From positions 28,123 to 92,122 of the forward strand of contig NZ_FOMN01000006.1 of the NCBI RefSeq assembly GCF_900112665.1: a DNA stretch of 64,000 bases, given 5' to 3'. Under the pieces are notes generated by a model. The model was not told the DNA's origin and did no database searches. It worked only from the letters and a program-made list of their open reading frames with translations. Positions 48,063 through 56,986 of this stretch are shown here, in pieces; positions within the stretch are counted from its first letter, which is position 1; each line of letters starts with the position of its first letter. The position numbers and the translations under genes are program-made. Source of the DNA: Lactobacillus bombicola. Its GTDB lineage: Bacteria > Bacillota > Bacilli > Lactobacillales > Lactobacillaceae.

Positions 48063-48672
48063 ACTAATACGATACTGGATACCGTAGGATTGAAGAAAAA
48101 AATATTTGATATATCAAGTTATTCTTCTATTGATTTACCTCCCTAAATATAAGTACGTCAAAAATAGGAAAATGTACTTACTAATCTGGTTTAACTTTTT
48201 GAAAACGTTAACAAATATTAATTAAAAATGATACAGAATGATGGTAAAACAGCATATAGTTCTGCAATATTTCAACAGGAGAGGTACTAAAAAGTGGATA
48301 ATCAAATTTGGAATTTCAAGTTAAAGGAATTTGTTAAAAAATTTAAGAATTATTATTGGATAAAGTTACGCACAGTATCTTAGTACATGAGTATTTTGAT
48401 TATGAAGATTTGAATTAGGTACACTTTTTATTTTTTTAATGAGAAGTCGGGTTTTTTATGTTCTATTTTTATGGCTGAGAGTGCGAGTATCTAGTTTGGC
48501 AAGTTGTATTGATTAAAGTAATAAAAATAGTTGTTCAGGTTATATTTGTGGCTGTTACAAATATAGTTGAATTTTGTCCTGAGTATGTTATTGAATTTTG
48601 TTGTTTCACTAAAAAAATGCAGTACACTAGTATGCTCGACTTATAATGTTAATAAGATAAGGAATTAATATT
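48063..48672. other. Gene-poor stretch with a cre box, gene-start relic and repeats
   Basis: TGAAAACGTTAACA at 48200-48213 is a near-perfect CcpA site. Downstream, AGGAGAGG (48277) and GTG 48294 open a frame of 29 codons (VDNQIWNFKLKEFVKKF...) that stops, like the start of a lost sugar gene. At 48541-48565 TATATTTGT and ACAAATATA form an inverted repeat. TTGAATTTTGT occurs twice (48567-48577, 48591-48601). TATAAT at 48642-48647 is the -10 of the next gene. Confidence 0.45.
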
Positions 48673-49195
48673 ATGTTAAATAATTTAAAGTTACTTAGGG
48701 ATGATATGAAAGAGCAAAAATGGGTTATTTCAAGTTTTATTGGAATTTTTTAAAAAGAGCGATTTAACTGATGCACTAAAAGTGGAAATAAATTCAAGTG
48801 GTTGGATGATTGATGCCAAAGAGCTACGTAAATTTTTTGAAATTGAATATAGTTTGACTTTAGGTGATACTTTATCTCAATTTAATAATATATTAAACCA
48901 ATTTGTTCCAACAGTAGTGAATGAAAGGCCGTCCAAAGAGCAAATGGAATTAATGTATGCTTCATTAAGTAAAAGCGACTCAGAAAATCCAAATAAAAAA
49001 TATTGTTTTGGAGTAAAAATGAATCGGGAAGGTCATAGAAGAAGTAGTTTTAATGATAATAAGACTAGGTTATTAAGGCCTAATCTTTATAAGTATTTTG
49101 CAGATGGCAAAACTATCATCTTTTACTTTTCATCGAAATCGATTAAGTCATATTTGTGCAGATTAACAAAGTCATTGATTTCATCAATGCTGTAG
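48673..49195 (+). pseudogene. Frameshifted gene of unknown function
   Basis: ATG 48673 has a good site (AAGGA nine bases before) and a -10 at 48642. It gives MLNNLKLLRDDMKEQKWVIS and a few more residues before a stop. The frame one base over takes up at once and runs 151 codons (LEFFKKSDLTDALKVEI onwards) to TAG 49195. A single-base change in the T-rich run near 48730-48751 explains the break. The N-terminus resembles the first helix of XRE proteins, but I do not recognise the main part. The last 15 residues look out of character and may not be original. Confidence 0.5.
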
Positions 49196-49466
49196 AGTTT
49201 AATTTACTGATTAGCCATCTGGCTTAGTTTCATATGAACTTCCTCAAACTATTGATCTAATTGGTCAATAGTTGGTCTTTTGGAGTTAGTGACTTTATCT
49301 TGAATCACTGCCTAGTCATAGTCAGCAACAGACAATCTTTTTTGATGAATTAGTATCAGGTTAATTACAATTCAGACTAGCAGTATTTCAAGGCCCAGGC
49401 GTAAGTAAGTCTGCAAAGAAATGATCTCCAAGAGCCAGCTTAAGTGGTAAAGCACAAGTGAGTAAA

Positions 49467-49513
49467 CAACAAAAGAAGGCAAAACACAAAAAATGTGTTT
49501 TGCCTTCTTTTGT
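49467..49513. terminator. Intrinsic terminator with 21-bp perfect stem
   Basis: AACAAAAGAAGGCAAAACAC and its complement with a five-A loop. It has no intact gene in front of it and so probably marks the end of the lost gene. Confidence 0.85.
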
Positions 49514-49641
49514 TAGCCTGAAAAGTCTGGTCTTTTCCTTGCTATTTTAAATATTAATAGGTTATTTAAAAAAATTTTTATAAATATAATAAATTATAGC
49601 TTAATTTGTATCTATTTGTAATTTATTTTTCTTGTGTATAG

Positions 49642-49659
49642 ACTATTCTTAAGAATAGT
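49642..49659. promoter_or_regulatory. 18-bp perfect palindrome, candidate sorbitol-regulator site
   Basis: ACTATTCTTAAGAATAGT reads the same on both strands, 140 bases before the first gene of the sorbitol operon. It is a candidate operator for the GutR-like activator. Confidence 0.4.
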
Positions 49660-49741
49660 AAACTTATGTTTGTAAATATTAATTTTTTTAAAGTTAAGAC
49701 CCTTTATTTCATTTTATTTTGAAAATTTGGATATTAATTAT

Positions 49742-49755
49742 AGCAAGCGCTTTCA
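49742..49755 (+). promoter_or_regulatory. cre box of the sorbitol operon
   Basis: AGCAAGCGCTTTCA; the other strand reads TGAAAGCGCTTGCT, a very good CcpA site, 44 bases before the first start codon. Confidence 0.75.
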
Positions 49756-49798
49756 ATATACTTGTGATTATAAATGATAAATGGAAAGGATAATAAGA

Positions 49799-50599
49799 AT
49801 GAATAATTGGTTAAATATTGAAGGCCGAGTTTATGTTGTAACTGGTGGATCATCAGGTATTGGAGCAGCTATTGTCAAAGAATTAGCAAATGCAGGTTCT
49901 AATGTTATTGATGCTGATTTAAATGAACCAAAAGAGATTAATAATGGTGTTACCTATTATCATACTGACGTAACTAACAAAGAAAATATTGAAGAAACGG
50001 TTAAAAATGTAGTAGATAAATATGGTCGCATTGATGGTGTTGTGAATAATGCAGGTATCAATTTACCTAGACTTTTAGTTGATGCTGAAAAACCAGAAAG
50101 TCAATATGAAATGACAGAAGATGATTGGACAAAAATGTTCAGTATTAATGTTAAGAGCATGATGCTTATGTCCCAGGCAGTGGGACGTTATTTAACGAAA
50201 CAAAAGCATGGTGTAATTGTGAATATGTCTTCAGAAGCTGGACTAGAGGGATCACAAGGACAAAGTATCTATTCTGCAACGAAAGGAGCGATTAATGGCT
50301 TTACTCGTTCATGGGCCAAGGAACTCGGAAAGTTTAATGTGAGGGTTGTTGGTGTTGCACCAGGTATTATGGAAGCAACAGGATTAAGGACTCCCACTTA
50401 TGAAAAAGCTTTAGCTTATACAAGAAACATTACAGTTGATCAACTTCGTGCAGGTTACAAGAGTACTACAACAACCCCAATGGGACGTAGTGGTCAGTTG
50501 CATGAAGTTGCAGATTTAGTTGCTTACCTCCTCTCTGATAAGTCAAGTTACATTACAGGCGTAACTATTAATGTAGCCGGGGGTAAATCAAGAGGGTAA
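49799..50599 (+). CDS. gutF: Sorbitol-6-phosphate 2-dehydrogenase (SDR family)
   Basis: A 266-residue short-chain dehydrogenase that oxidises sorbitol 6-phosphate to fructose 6-phosphate. TGGSSGIG near 14-21 binds NAD, NNAG is near 86, the active Tyr/Lys lie in YSATKGA near 163, and VAPGIMEATGLRTP near 190 is typical of the sorbitol/sorbose branch. ATG 49799 has AAAGGA upstream. First gene of a six-gene operon, with cre control. Confidence 0.92.
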   Translation: MNNWLNIEGRVYVVTGGSSGIGAAIVKELANAGSNVIDADLNEPKEINNGVTYYHTDVTNKENIEETVKNVVDKYGRIDGVVNNAGINLPRLLVDAEKPESQYEMTEDDWTKMFSINVKSMMLMSQAVGRYLTKQKHGVIVNMSSEAGLEGSQGQSIYSATKGAINGFTRSWAKELGKFNVRVVGVAPGIMEATGLRTPTYEKALAYTRNITVDQLRAGYKSTTTTPMGRSGQLHEVADLVAYLLSDKSSYITGVTINVAGGKSRG

Positions 50600-50613
50600 A
50601 AGAGAGGAAATAG

Positions 50614-52458
50614 ATGGATAGTTCTTTATTTATGCTTTTAAAACTCTTCGTTGAAAATGGCTCAATAACAAAGCAAGAAATTGCAGTTTATAATAATATT
50701 TCATTTAGAACAGTTGATAAAAGAATTTCTGAACTAAATAGAATTTTAGGTGAAGCAGCACATATTTCGTCGGGAATCGAGCGATTTAGTTTAACAATAA
50801 ATAATTATCCAAAATTTTTAGATTTAGAAACCCAATTTTTAAAAGGAGAGTTAAATTTAAATGATCCGATAAAACGAGAAGCATTTATTATTGATATTCT
50901 TATTAAAAGCAATGATTACATAACAATTGATGAGATAGCAGATAGAATAAATATTAGCAGAAAAACTGTTAATAATGATCTTAGAAAAATTGAGATTAAT
51001 TTGAAAAAATATAAAGGTAGGATTATATCTAAGACGGGAAAAGGTATTAAGATCAGTTTTCAAACTAGCTTTGAAAAAATATGTGCGCTAAGAAATTTTG
51101 TTATTGAGCATACATCCAACTCTGTTTGGTTAGCTTTTACGTCAGAAATATCTAGTCATTTGAAAAAATTAAATTTATCTAAACAAGCGTATCACCAAGT
51201 TCTGAACAATGTATTAACATTAAAAGTTTTCAAAGATTATGGACATGTTTTAGATTGTGTACCTAGGTGTTATCACTCATTATGGGCTCAGAATGCTGTG
51301 ATTACTGACTTAATTGATTATTTACAAGAAAAGTTAAAATATCTTACTGAATCTGAAATAAGTTTTATTTTATCGCCGCTAGATTTGTATAAGAATGAAT
51401 ATTTAGATTTTCAAAAATTAAAACTAGTTTTTTTAAAAAATTATAAATTGTTTTTTATTCCACTAAAAGATAAATTACGGAAATATGGTTTAGATACTAA
51501 AAATGTATATGAAAGATTAAAGTGGCATGTGTTATTTTCAGTCAATCGTACGCTATTATACACAAAAATTGGTGAAGTATTACCACGAACTATTTCTGAT
51601 AATTATCCGATTTCTTTAGAATTAAGTTTGGCGTTAGCTAATAAGATAAATTCTGAATATAAAGTCTCCATTTCTAAAGATGAAATAAATTATTATGTAA
51701 TTTATTTTGAAATGTTTTTAGAAGAAGTTTCTGCAATTTCTCAAGATACTAAAAATCAAGTAAAGATTGCTTTTATTGGTTCAATTAGGAGTTCTGTCAA
51801 AGAGTTTATAGAGAAAAAATTGAGTAATGTTTTTGAAAATTTGAAAATCATTTCTTTTTCTAATGTAGCTGCCTTCAAGCAACAAAACGATAAATTTTTA
51901 TTGGTATTTGTTGATAAACCATTAGAAATTGAACATATTCAAGTAATAAATGTGGGCACTGTTTTTCGACCTGAAGCCCTAAGTGTAGTCATGCAAATTT
52001 CAATTATTGAGCAATTAATTAAGCAGAATAAAATTGCTTTTTCGGTTAAACATTTTGAGGCTGAAAGTTATTATGTTGCTGTAGATAGGATGATTGACCA
52101 CCAAATAAAAAGCAATCAGGTATCAGAAGATTTTAAACAGAATTGGAAAAGCAGGGAAAAAGTAACTAATAATATTTTTTCAAATGGTATAGCTATTCCT
52201 CATGCAATTGATCATTCAGGTAAAGAAAGAATATTGGTTAGTGTAGCTATTATGGATAACAAAATTTTATTCAAAAAGAAAGAGTTAAAGTTAATTTTCT
52301 TAATAGGTATTCCCGAGAATTTAAATAATGAATTAATTGATGCAACTTCAAGACTATATGATTTTATTGGTTTAGTTTCAAAAAATGAAATTTTATATAA
52401 TAATTTTGTTAATTATGATAGTTCTAAACAGTTAATTCAAATAGTAGAAGGAGTTTAA
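50614..52458 (+). CDS. gutR: PRD-containing transcriptional activator of the sorbitol operon
   Basis: A 614-residue BglG/MtlR-type DNA-binding activator. Two N-terminal helix-turn-helix domains (about 5-60, and 85-140 with ITIDEIADRINISRKTVNNDL) are followed by PRD regions (about 170-390), an EIIB-like part (about 390-450) and a C-terminal EIIA domain (about 470-614, with the histidine in IAIPHAID near 530). PTS phosphorylation of these domains would tune activity to sorbitol supply. It lies 14 bases after the dehydrogenase. Confidence 0.88.
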   Translation: MDSSLFMLLKLFVENGSITKQEIAVYNNISFRTVDKRISELNRILGEAAHISSGIERFSLTINNYPKFLDLETQFLKGELNLNDPIKREAFIIDILIKSNDYITIDEIADRINISRKTVNNDLRKIEINLKKYKGRIISKTGKGIKISFQTSFEKICALRNFVIEHTSNSVWLAFTSEISSHLKKLNLSKQAYHQVLNNVLTLKVFKDYGHVLDCVPRCYHSLWAQNAVITDLIDYLQEKLKYLTESEISFILSPLDLYKNEYLDFQKLKLVFLKNYKLFFIPLKDKLRKYGLDTKNVYERLKWHVLFSVNRTLLYTKIGEVLPRTISDNYPISLELSLALANKINSEYKVSISKDEINYYVIYFEMFLEEVSAISQDTKNQVKIAFIGSIRSSVKEFIEKKLSNVFENLKIISFSNVAAFKQQNDKFLLVFVDKPLEIEHIQVINVGTVFRPEALSVVMQISIIEQLIKQNKIAFSVKHFEAESYYVAVDRMIDHQIKSNQVSEDFKQNWKSREKVTNNIFSNGIAIPHAIDHSGKERILVSVAIMDNKILFKKKELKLIFLIGIPENLNNELIDATSRLYDFIGLVSKNEILYNNFVNYDSSKQLIQIVEGV

Positions 52459-52459
52459 T

Positions 52460-52957
52460 TTGAATATTTTATATATGACGGTTTTATTGGGAAGTGCCTT
52501 CCTTCTTCAAAGTATTTTTGGCTTTTTGCAAGTGAAAAATTTTGTAAAAGCTTTTCGAGAAATGTGTAAAAATGGAAAAGTTTTGATTGGAAAGAATCCA
52601 AAAAAATTTAAAGCAGGTACATTACTTTTACTTAATATTGATGAGCATGCAAATATTCTTCAAGCAAAAATAATGACAGGTGTTACTATTTTTGCAAGAT
52701 TTAAAAATTTATCTTCAATAGAAGGGAAGTCACTACCATTATTGGCTAGTAGTTATGATGAATTAAATAAGTATGATAAGTTAACAAAAGAATGCATTTT
52801 AAATGCTTATCGTAATTTCATTAACTTTAAAACTGGGAAAATGAGTCGTGAAGATTTAGATACAAGCACTAATTTTCTTTCTTTGCCAGTATTTAGTTTG
52901 TGGAAAAGTGTATTAATAAATAAATTTTATGAAATAAAAGGAAAAAGAAAATTATGA
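52460..52957 (+). CDS. gutM: Glucitol operon activator GutM
   Basis: A 165-residue protein with one N-terminal membrane helix (about 3-22), then QVKNFVKAFREMCKNGKVLIGKN, typical of GutM/SrlM. It is an auxiliary activator in sorbitol operons. It starts at TTG 52460 with AAGGAG six bases upstream, directly after gutR, and overlaps the EIIC gene by four bases. Confidence 0.9.
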   Translation: MNILYMTVLLGSAFLLQSIFGFLQVKNFVKAFREMCKNGKVLIGKNPKKFKAGTLLLLNIDEHANILQAKIMTGVTIFARFKNLSSIEGKSLPLLASSYDELNKYDKLTKECILNAYRNFINFKTGKMSREDLDTSTNFLSLPVFSLWKSVLINKFYEIKGKRKL

Positions 52958-53505
52958 AAAATATTATTAATTTTGCGACTTGGTTTATGGGATTATTTCA
53001 AGCTGGCGGTAAGCAATTTGCAAATTGGGTAGCAACCATTGTTCCGCTAGTTTTAATTATGTTGGTATTTATGAATGCTTTGATAGCAATGATTGGTCAA
53101 AAGAAGATGAACAAATTTGCTCAAGCATCTGCTAAAAATCCTTTTATGAGATACATGATCTTACCTTTTGTATCTGCCTTTATGTTAGGTAACCCATTAG
53201 CTCATACTATGGGAAAGTTTTTACCAGAGTATTATAAGCCTAGTTACTATGCTTCCTGTGCGCAATTTTGTCATACCAGTAATGGTGTATTTCCTCATAT
53301 TAATCCAGCTGAATATTTTATTTGGATGGGAATTGCAGCAGGTGTTCAAAAATTAGGTTTGAATACAATGGATTTAGCCATAAGGTACATGTTTGTAGGC
53401 CTGATTATGAACTTTATTGGTGGTTGGGTAACTGACTACACTACTTCATATGTATGCAAAACTACAGGGATTGAATTATCTAAAGAAGCCAATGTTTTAG
53501 GATAA
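52954..53505 (+). CDS. srlA: PTS sorbitol-specific EIIC component
   Basis: A 183-residue membrane subunit of the Gut family. WFMGLFQAGGKQFANWVATIVP near 10-31 and the GNPLAHTMGKFLPEYYKPSYYASCAQ region near 75-100 are diagnostic. It forms the sorbitol channel with the membrane part of the next gene. Confidence 0.93.
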   Translation: MKNIINFATWFMGLFQAGGKQFANWVATIVPLVLIMLVFMNALIAMIGQKKMNKFAQASAKNPFMRYMILPFVSAFMLGNPLAHTMGKFLPEYYKPSYYASCAQFCHTSNGVFPHINPAEYFIWMGIAAGVQKLGLNTMDLAIRYMFVGLIMNFIGGWVTDYTTSYVCKTTGIELSKEANVLG

Positions 53506-53528
53506 TCAGAGAATGGGGATGAATAAGG

Positions 53529-54518
53529 ATGAATAAATGGAATAGTATAAAAATTATTCGTGGTTCAGGAGGATGGGGTGGTCCCTTGGTTATTACTCCG
53601 ACTGATGCAAAACATACAATTTTATATGTTACTGGTGGGAATCGCCCAGCAATTATTGATAAGATGGTAAAACTGACAGGAATGAAAGCGGTAGATGGTT
53701 TTAAAACATCTATACCAGATGAGGAAATTGCAGTTGCTGTTGTTGATTGTGGTGGTACATTAAGATGTGGTATTTATCCAAAAAAAGGAATAAAAACAAT
53801 TAATGTTCTTCCTACTGGAAAATCAGGTCCGCTAGCCGAATTTATTACGCCAGAAATCTATGTATCTGCTGTTGACGTTGACGAAATCACATCTACGGAT
53901 GAAGTTACTGCTTCAATACCAAAAATGAAAGAGGATTCTGAAAATAAAATTGATACTAGCAAGACTTTGACTCAGCAAAAAAATGAAGGTTGGGTAGCAA
54001 AAATTGGTATTGGAGTGGGTAAGGTAGTTGCCACATTTAATCAAGCAGCTAAAAAATCAGTTGATACAGTGATTAAAACGATTTTACCATTTATGGCGTT
54101 TGTTTCTTTATTAATTGGTATTATTAATGCTTCAGGCATTGGTAAATGGTTTGCAAAATTAATGACTCCATTAGCTGGTAATGTGTGGGGATTAATGATT
54201 TTGGGCTTTGTTTGTTCGCTACCATTTTTATCGCCACTTCTTGGACCTGGTGGAGTAATTGGACAAATCATTGGAACATTAATTGGGGTGGAAATTGGTA
54301 AGGGTAATATACCACCACAATATGCTTTACCAGCACTGTTTGCGATTAATACTCAAAATGGTTGTGACTTTATCCCAGTGGGACTGGGTTTAATGGATGC
54401 TGATGCAGAAACGGTAGAAGTTGGTGTAACTTCTGTATTGTACTCAAGATTTATTAACGGTGTACCTCGTGTGTTGATTGCATGGCTGGCTAGTTTTGAC
54501 TTGTATAGTGGTAAATAG
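53529..54518 (+). CDS. srlE: PTS sorbitol-specific EIIB/EIIBC component
   Basis: A 329-residue protein. The EIIB domain (about 1-120) starts with [12 protein letters not shown], with the phosphorylated cysteine probably in [14 protein letters not shown] near 73-82. After a charged linker, the C-terminal half (about 175-325) is membrane-embedded, with [19 protein letters not shown]. Normal length for the family. Confidence 0.93.
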   Translation: MNKWNSIKIIRGSGGWGGPLVITPTDAKHTILYVTGGNRPAIIDKMVKLTGMKAVDGFKTSIPDEEIAVAVVDCGGTLRCGIYPKKGIKTINVLPTGKSGPLAEFITPEIYVSAVDVDEITSTDEVTASIPKMKEDSENKIDTSKTLTQQKNEGWVAKIGIGVGKVVATFNQAAKKSVDTVIKTILPFMAFVSLLIGIINASGIGKWFAKLMTPLAGNVWGLMILGFVCSLPFLSPLLGPGGVIGQIIGTLIGVEIGKGNIPPQYALPALFAINTQNGCDFIPVGLGLMDADAETVEVGVTSVLYSRFINGVPRVLIAWLASFDLYSGK

Positions 54519-54532
54519 AAAGGAAATGAAAA

Positions 54533-54904
54533 TTGACAGTGACAGGAAAGCCAGTATTTAAAACTATTGTAAAAGAAATTGGTAAAGAAGCGCAGCAATT
54601 TAAATCAATTAATATGTTAATCTTTTTTGGTGAACAGGCTCCCAATGCATTACGTGATTCTTGCTTTATTCTTGCTGATCATAATTTAGCTAGTAAAATA
54701 AAAGAAGGAATGACATTGAAAATTGGTGCAATAGATTATCAAATTACTGCAGTAGGTAATGAAGTGAACGCTAATTTGCAAAATCTAGGTCATATTGCAG
54801 TTAAATTTACGGGAGAGAAAAAAGCTGAATTGCCAGGATCATTGTATGTTGAAAAAAAAGCTTTTCCAAAGATTGAAATAGGAACGGAAATAGAAATGTT
54901 TTAA
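54533..54904 (+). CDS. srlB: PTS sorbitol-specific EIIA component
   Basis: A 123-residue cytoplasmic phosphocarrier of the Gut family. NMLIFFGEQAPNALRDSCFI near 29-48 and LGHIAVKFTG near 84 (with the likely active histidine) match. It starts at TTG 54533 behind AAAGGA. Last gene of the sorbitol operon. Confidence 0.92.
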   Translation: MTVTGKPVFKTIVKEIGKEAQQFKSINMLIFFGEQAPNALRDSCFILADHNLASKIKEGMTLKIGAIDYQITAVGNEVNANLQNLGHIAVKFTGEKKAELPGSLYVEKKAFPKIEIGTEIEMF

Positions 54905-55453
54905 GAATAATTTTTCTTCTATTTTTTGTTGACTGTAGCATGATATAAGTTAGGATGTCTTTATTAATTTATGTGCAAAAGTTAGTTTATTATTCAATTT
55001 ACGAATACTTTTGATTGTATTTGACTAGGGCAATTACTTAAGTAATTGCTGTAAATAGATTTTTTAAAAAATTAAAAGATTTAATTTGGTTATGATACTC
55101 TTTATTAACTTTTTAAAAAAACTTGTTGTTCCATTACTGGAGACAGCAAGTTTTTTGGTATGGTTAATAAATTTAATAAGTAAAAAGGTCGAGCCACTTC
55201 TATGATAAAATATAGAAATTAAAAGATATAAATCCATAGGAGATGAGGTAGTTAGCTAGCGATTTAACTGAAAATATGATAATTAAGAGCATTTTGTTTC
55301 AATGGCAAGATTAGGTAGACAAGCGATTAAAATAAAATTAACCAGTTGAATATTTATTTCTTATGGCTAAGTAACGATTAGAAATACTTTTTTATTTAAG
55401 CATTATTTTAAAGAGGCTTCAAGTTAACTACAAGAACTAAAGGAAACAGATTA
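54905..55453. other. Intergenic region between the sorbitol operon and hsdM
   Basis: No gene is recognised. GCAATTACTTAAGTAATTGC at 55030-55049 is a perfect 20-base palindrome. A terminator follows at 55115. The last 200 bases before hsdM have scattered short frames only, and no hsdR remains were recognised. Confidence 0.45.
55115..55156 (+). terminator. Intrinsic terminator in the sorbitol-hsdM gap
   Basis: Stem AAAAACTTGTTG / CAGCAAGTTTTTT (one G-U pair), 15-base loop, T-run. Confidence 0.75.
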
Positions 55454-56986
55454 ATGGTAAAAAAGATAAGCGAATTAGGTATTGAAAACAAATTATGGCA
55501 AACCGCAGATGCTTTGCGTGGAAGCATGGATTCATCTGAATATCGTAATGTGGTTTTAGGATTGATTTTTCTAAAATATATTTCAGATTCATTTGAAACT
55601 AAACATCAAGAACTTTTGAAGTCTGATTATCCAGAAAAGGCTGAGAATCCAACAGAATATAAAGTTGCAAATGTTTTTTGGGTACCAAAGCAAGCGCGTT
55701 GGGATGTAATTCAAAAAGCAGCTAATACACCGCAAGTTGGTAAAGTAATTGATCGAGCTATGCGCGAAATCGAAAAAAATAATACCTCACTTCGAGGGAT
55801 TTTGAGTAAGGAGTATGCTTCACCCGATTTAGATAAAAGTCGCTTAGGTGAGGTTGTCGAATTGATTTCTGACATTAGTTTAGGCTGTGCCAGAGCTATG
55901 CGCTCTGATGTGTTGGGGCGTGTCTATGAATATTTTTTAATTAAATTTGCCGCCCAAGAAGGAAAAAAGGGCGGAGAATTTTATACTCCTCGTTCGATTG
56001 TACGCACCTTAGTGGAACTGATTGAGCCATTCAAAGGCAAAATTTATGATCCTTGTTGTGGATCAGGTGGAATGTTTGTGCAATCTGATAAATTTGTTGT
56101 AGAGCATCAAGGAGATGTTTCTGATTTATCAGTTTATGGCGAAGAATCCAATCCTACGACTTGGAAATTAGCTAAGATGAATCTAGCTATTCGAGGAATT
56201 GATAATAATCTTGGTCCACAGCAAGGAGATACCTTTACCAATGACTTTCATAAAAATGAAAAGTTTGACTTTGTTTTAGCTAATCCACCCTTTAATGTAA
56301 AAAATTGGAATGGTGAAAAGCTGATAGATGATCCACGTTGGAAATATGGAATGCCCCCAATTGGTAATGCCAATTATGCTTGGATTGAGCATATAATTAG
56401 TAAACTTGCTCCAGACGGGAAAGCAGGCTTTGTCTTAGCTAATGGAGCATTGTCAACTTCAACTAAGGAAGAATACGAAATTCGCAAAGCTTTACTTGAG
56501 GACGATAAAATTGATGCAATTGTAGCTTTGCCTGATAAGATGTTTTATTCAACTGGTATTGCTGTATCGCTTTGGTTTGTAGATATGGATAAGCAATCGA
56601 GCGATGAGCGTAACCGTAAGAATGAAACTTTATTTATTGATGCCCGCAATTTAGGCGAAATGGTTGACCGTAAGCATCGTCGCTTCTCTAAGGAAGATAT
56701 CAATAAGCTAGCGACAACCTATCATGCTTATCGTGGAACTATCGACGAGCAATATAAAGATATTGCTGGTTTTTGCAAAGTAGTCAAATTATCTGAAATT
56801 GCGCAGAATGATTATGTTTTAATTCCAAGTCGTTATGTAGGAATAGCCAAGCAAGCCAAAGTCGGTGAGTCATATGAAGCACGAATGACCAAACTGACTA
56901 GTGACCTTAAAGAACAATTTGCTAAAAGTGACAAGTTGCAAAATGATGTTCGACAAGTGCTGAAAGGTCTGGGTTATGAAATATAG
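55454..56986 (+). CDS. hsdM: Type I restriction-modification methyltransferase subunit HsdM
   Basis: A 510-residue N6-adenine methyltransferase. An N-terminal helical domain (about 1-140) is followed by GGEFYTPRSIVRTLVEL near 173, SAM-binding DPCCGSGGMF near 197 and catalytic NPPF near 277. AAAGGAAAC precedes the ATG. It overlaps hsdS by 11 bases. Without HsdR, an M2S complex can still methylate DNA. Confidence 0.95.
   Translation: MVKKISELGIENKLWQTADALRGSMDSSEYRNVVLGLIFLKYISDSFETKHQELLKSDYPEKAENPTEYKVANVFWVPKQARWDVIQKAANTPQVGKVIDRAMREIEKNNTSLRGILSKEYASPDLDKSRLGEVVELISDISLGCARAMRSDVLGRVYEYFLIKFAAQEGKKGGEFYTPRSIVRTLVELIEPFKGKIYDPCCGSGGMFVQSDKFVVEHQGDVSDLSVYGEESNPTTWKLAKMNLAIRGIDNNLGPQQGDTFTNDFHKNEKFDFVLANPPFNVKNWNGEKLIDDPRWKYGMPPIGNANYAWIEHIISKLAPDGKAGFVLANGALSTSTKEEYEIRKALLEDDKIDAIVALPDKMFYSTGIAVSLWFVDMDKQSSDERNRKNETLFIDARNLGEMVDRKHRRFSKEDINKLATTYHAYRGTIDEQYKDIAGFCKVVKLSEIAQNDYVLIPSRYVGIAKQAKVGESYEARMTKLTSDLKEQFAKSDKLQNDVRQVLKGLGYEI

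Larger units (their letters stand above)
49196..49798. other. Relic-bearing intergenic region and sorbitol operon promoter region
   Basis: From 49345 to 49478 one frame reads pieces such as LQFRLAVFQGPGVSKSAKK and a lysine-rich tail, broken by stops, and runs into the terminator at 49467. It looks like the end of a decayed gene. Beyond the terminator the DNA is very AT-rich and carries the palindrome and cre box of the sorbitol operon. Confidence 0.45.
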
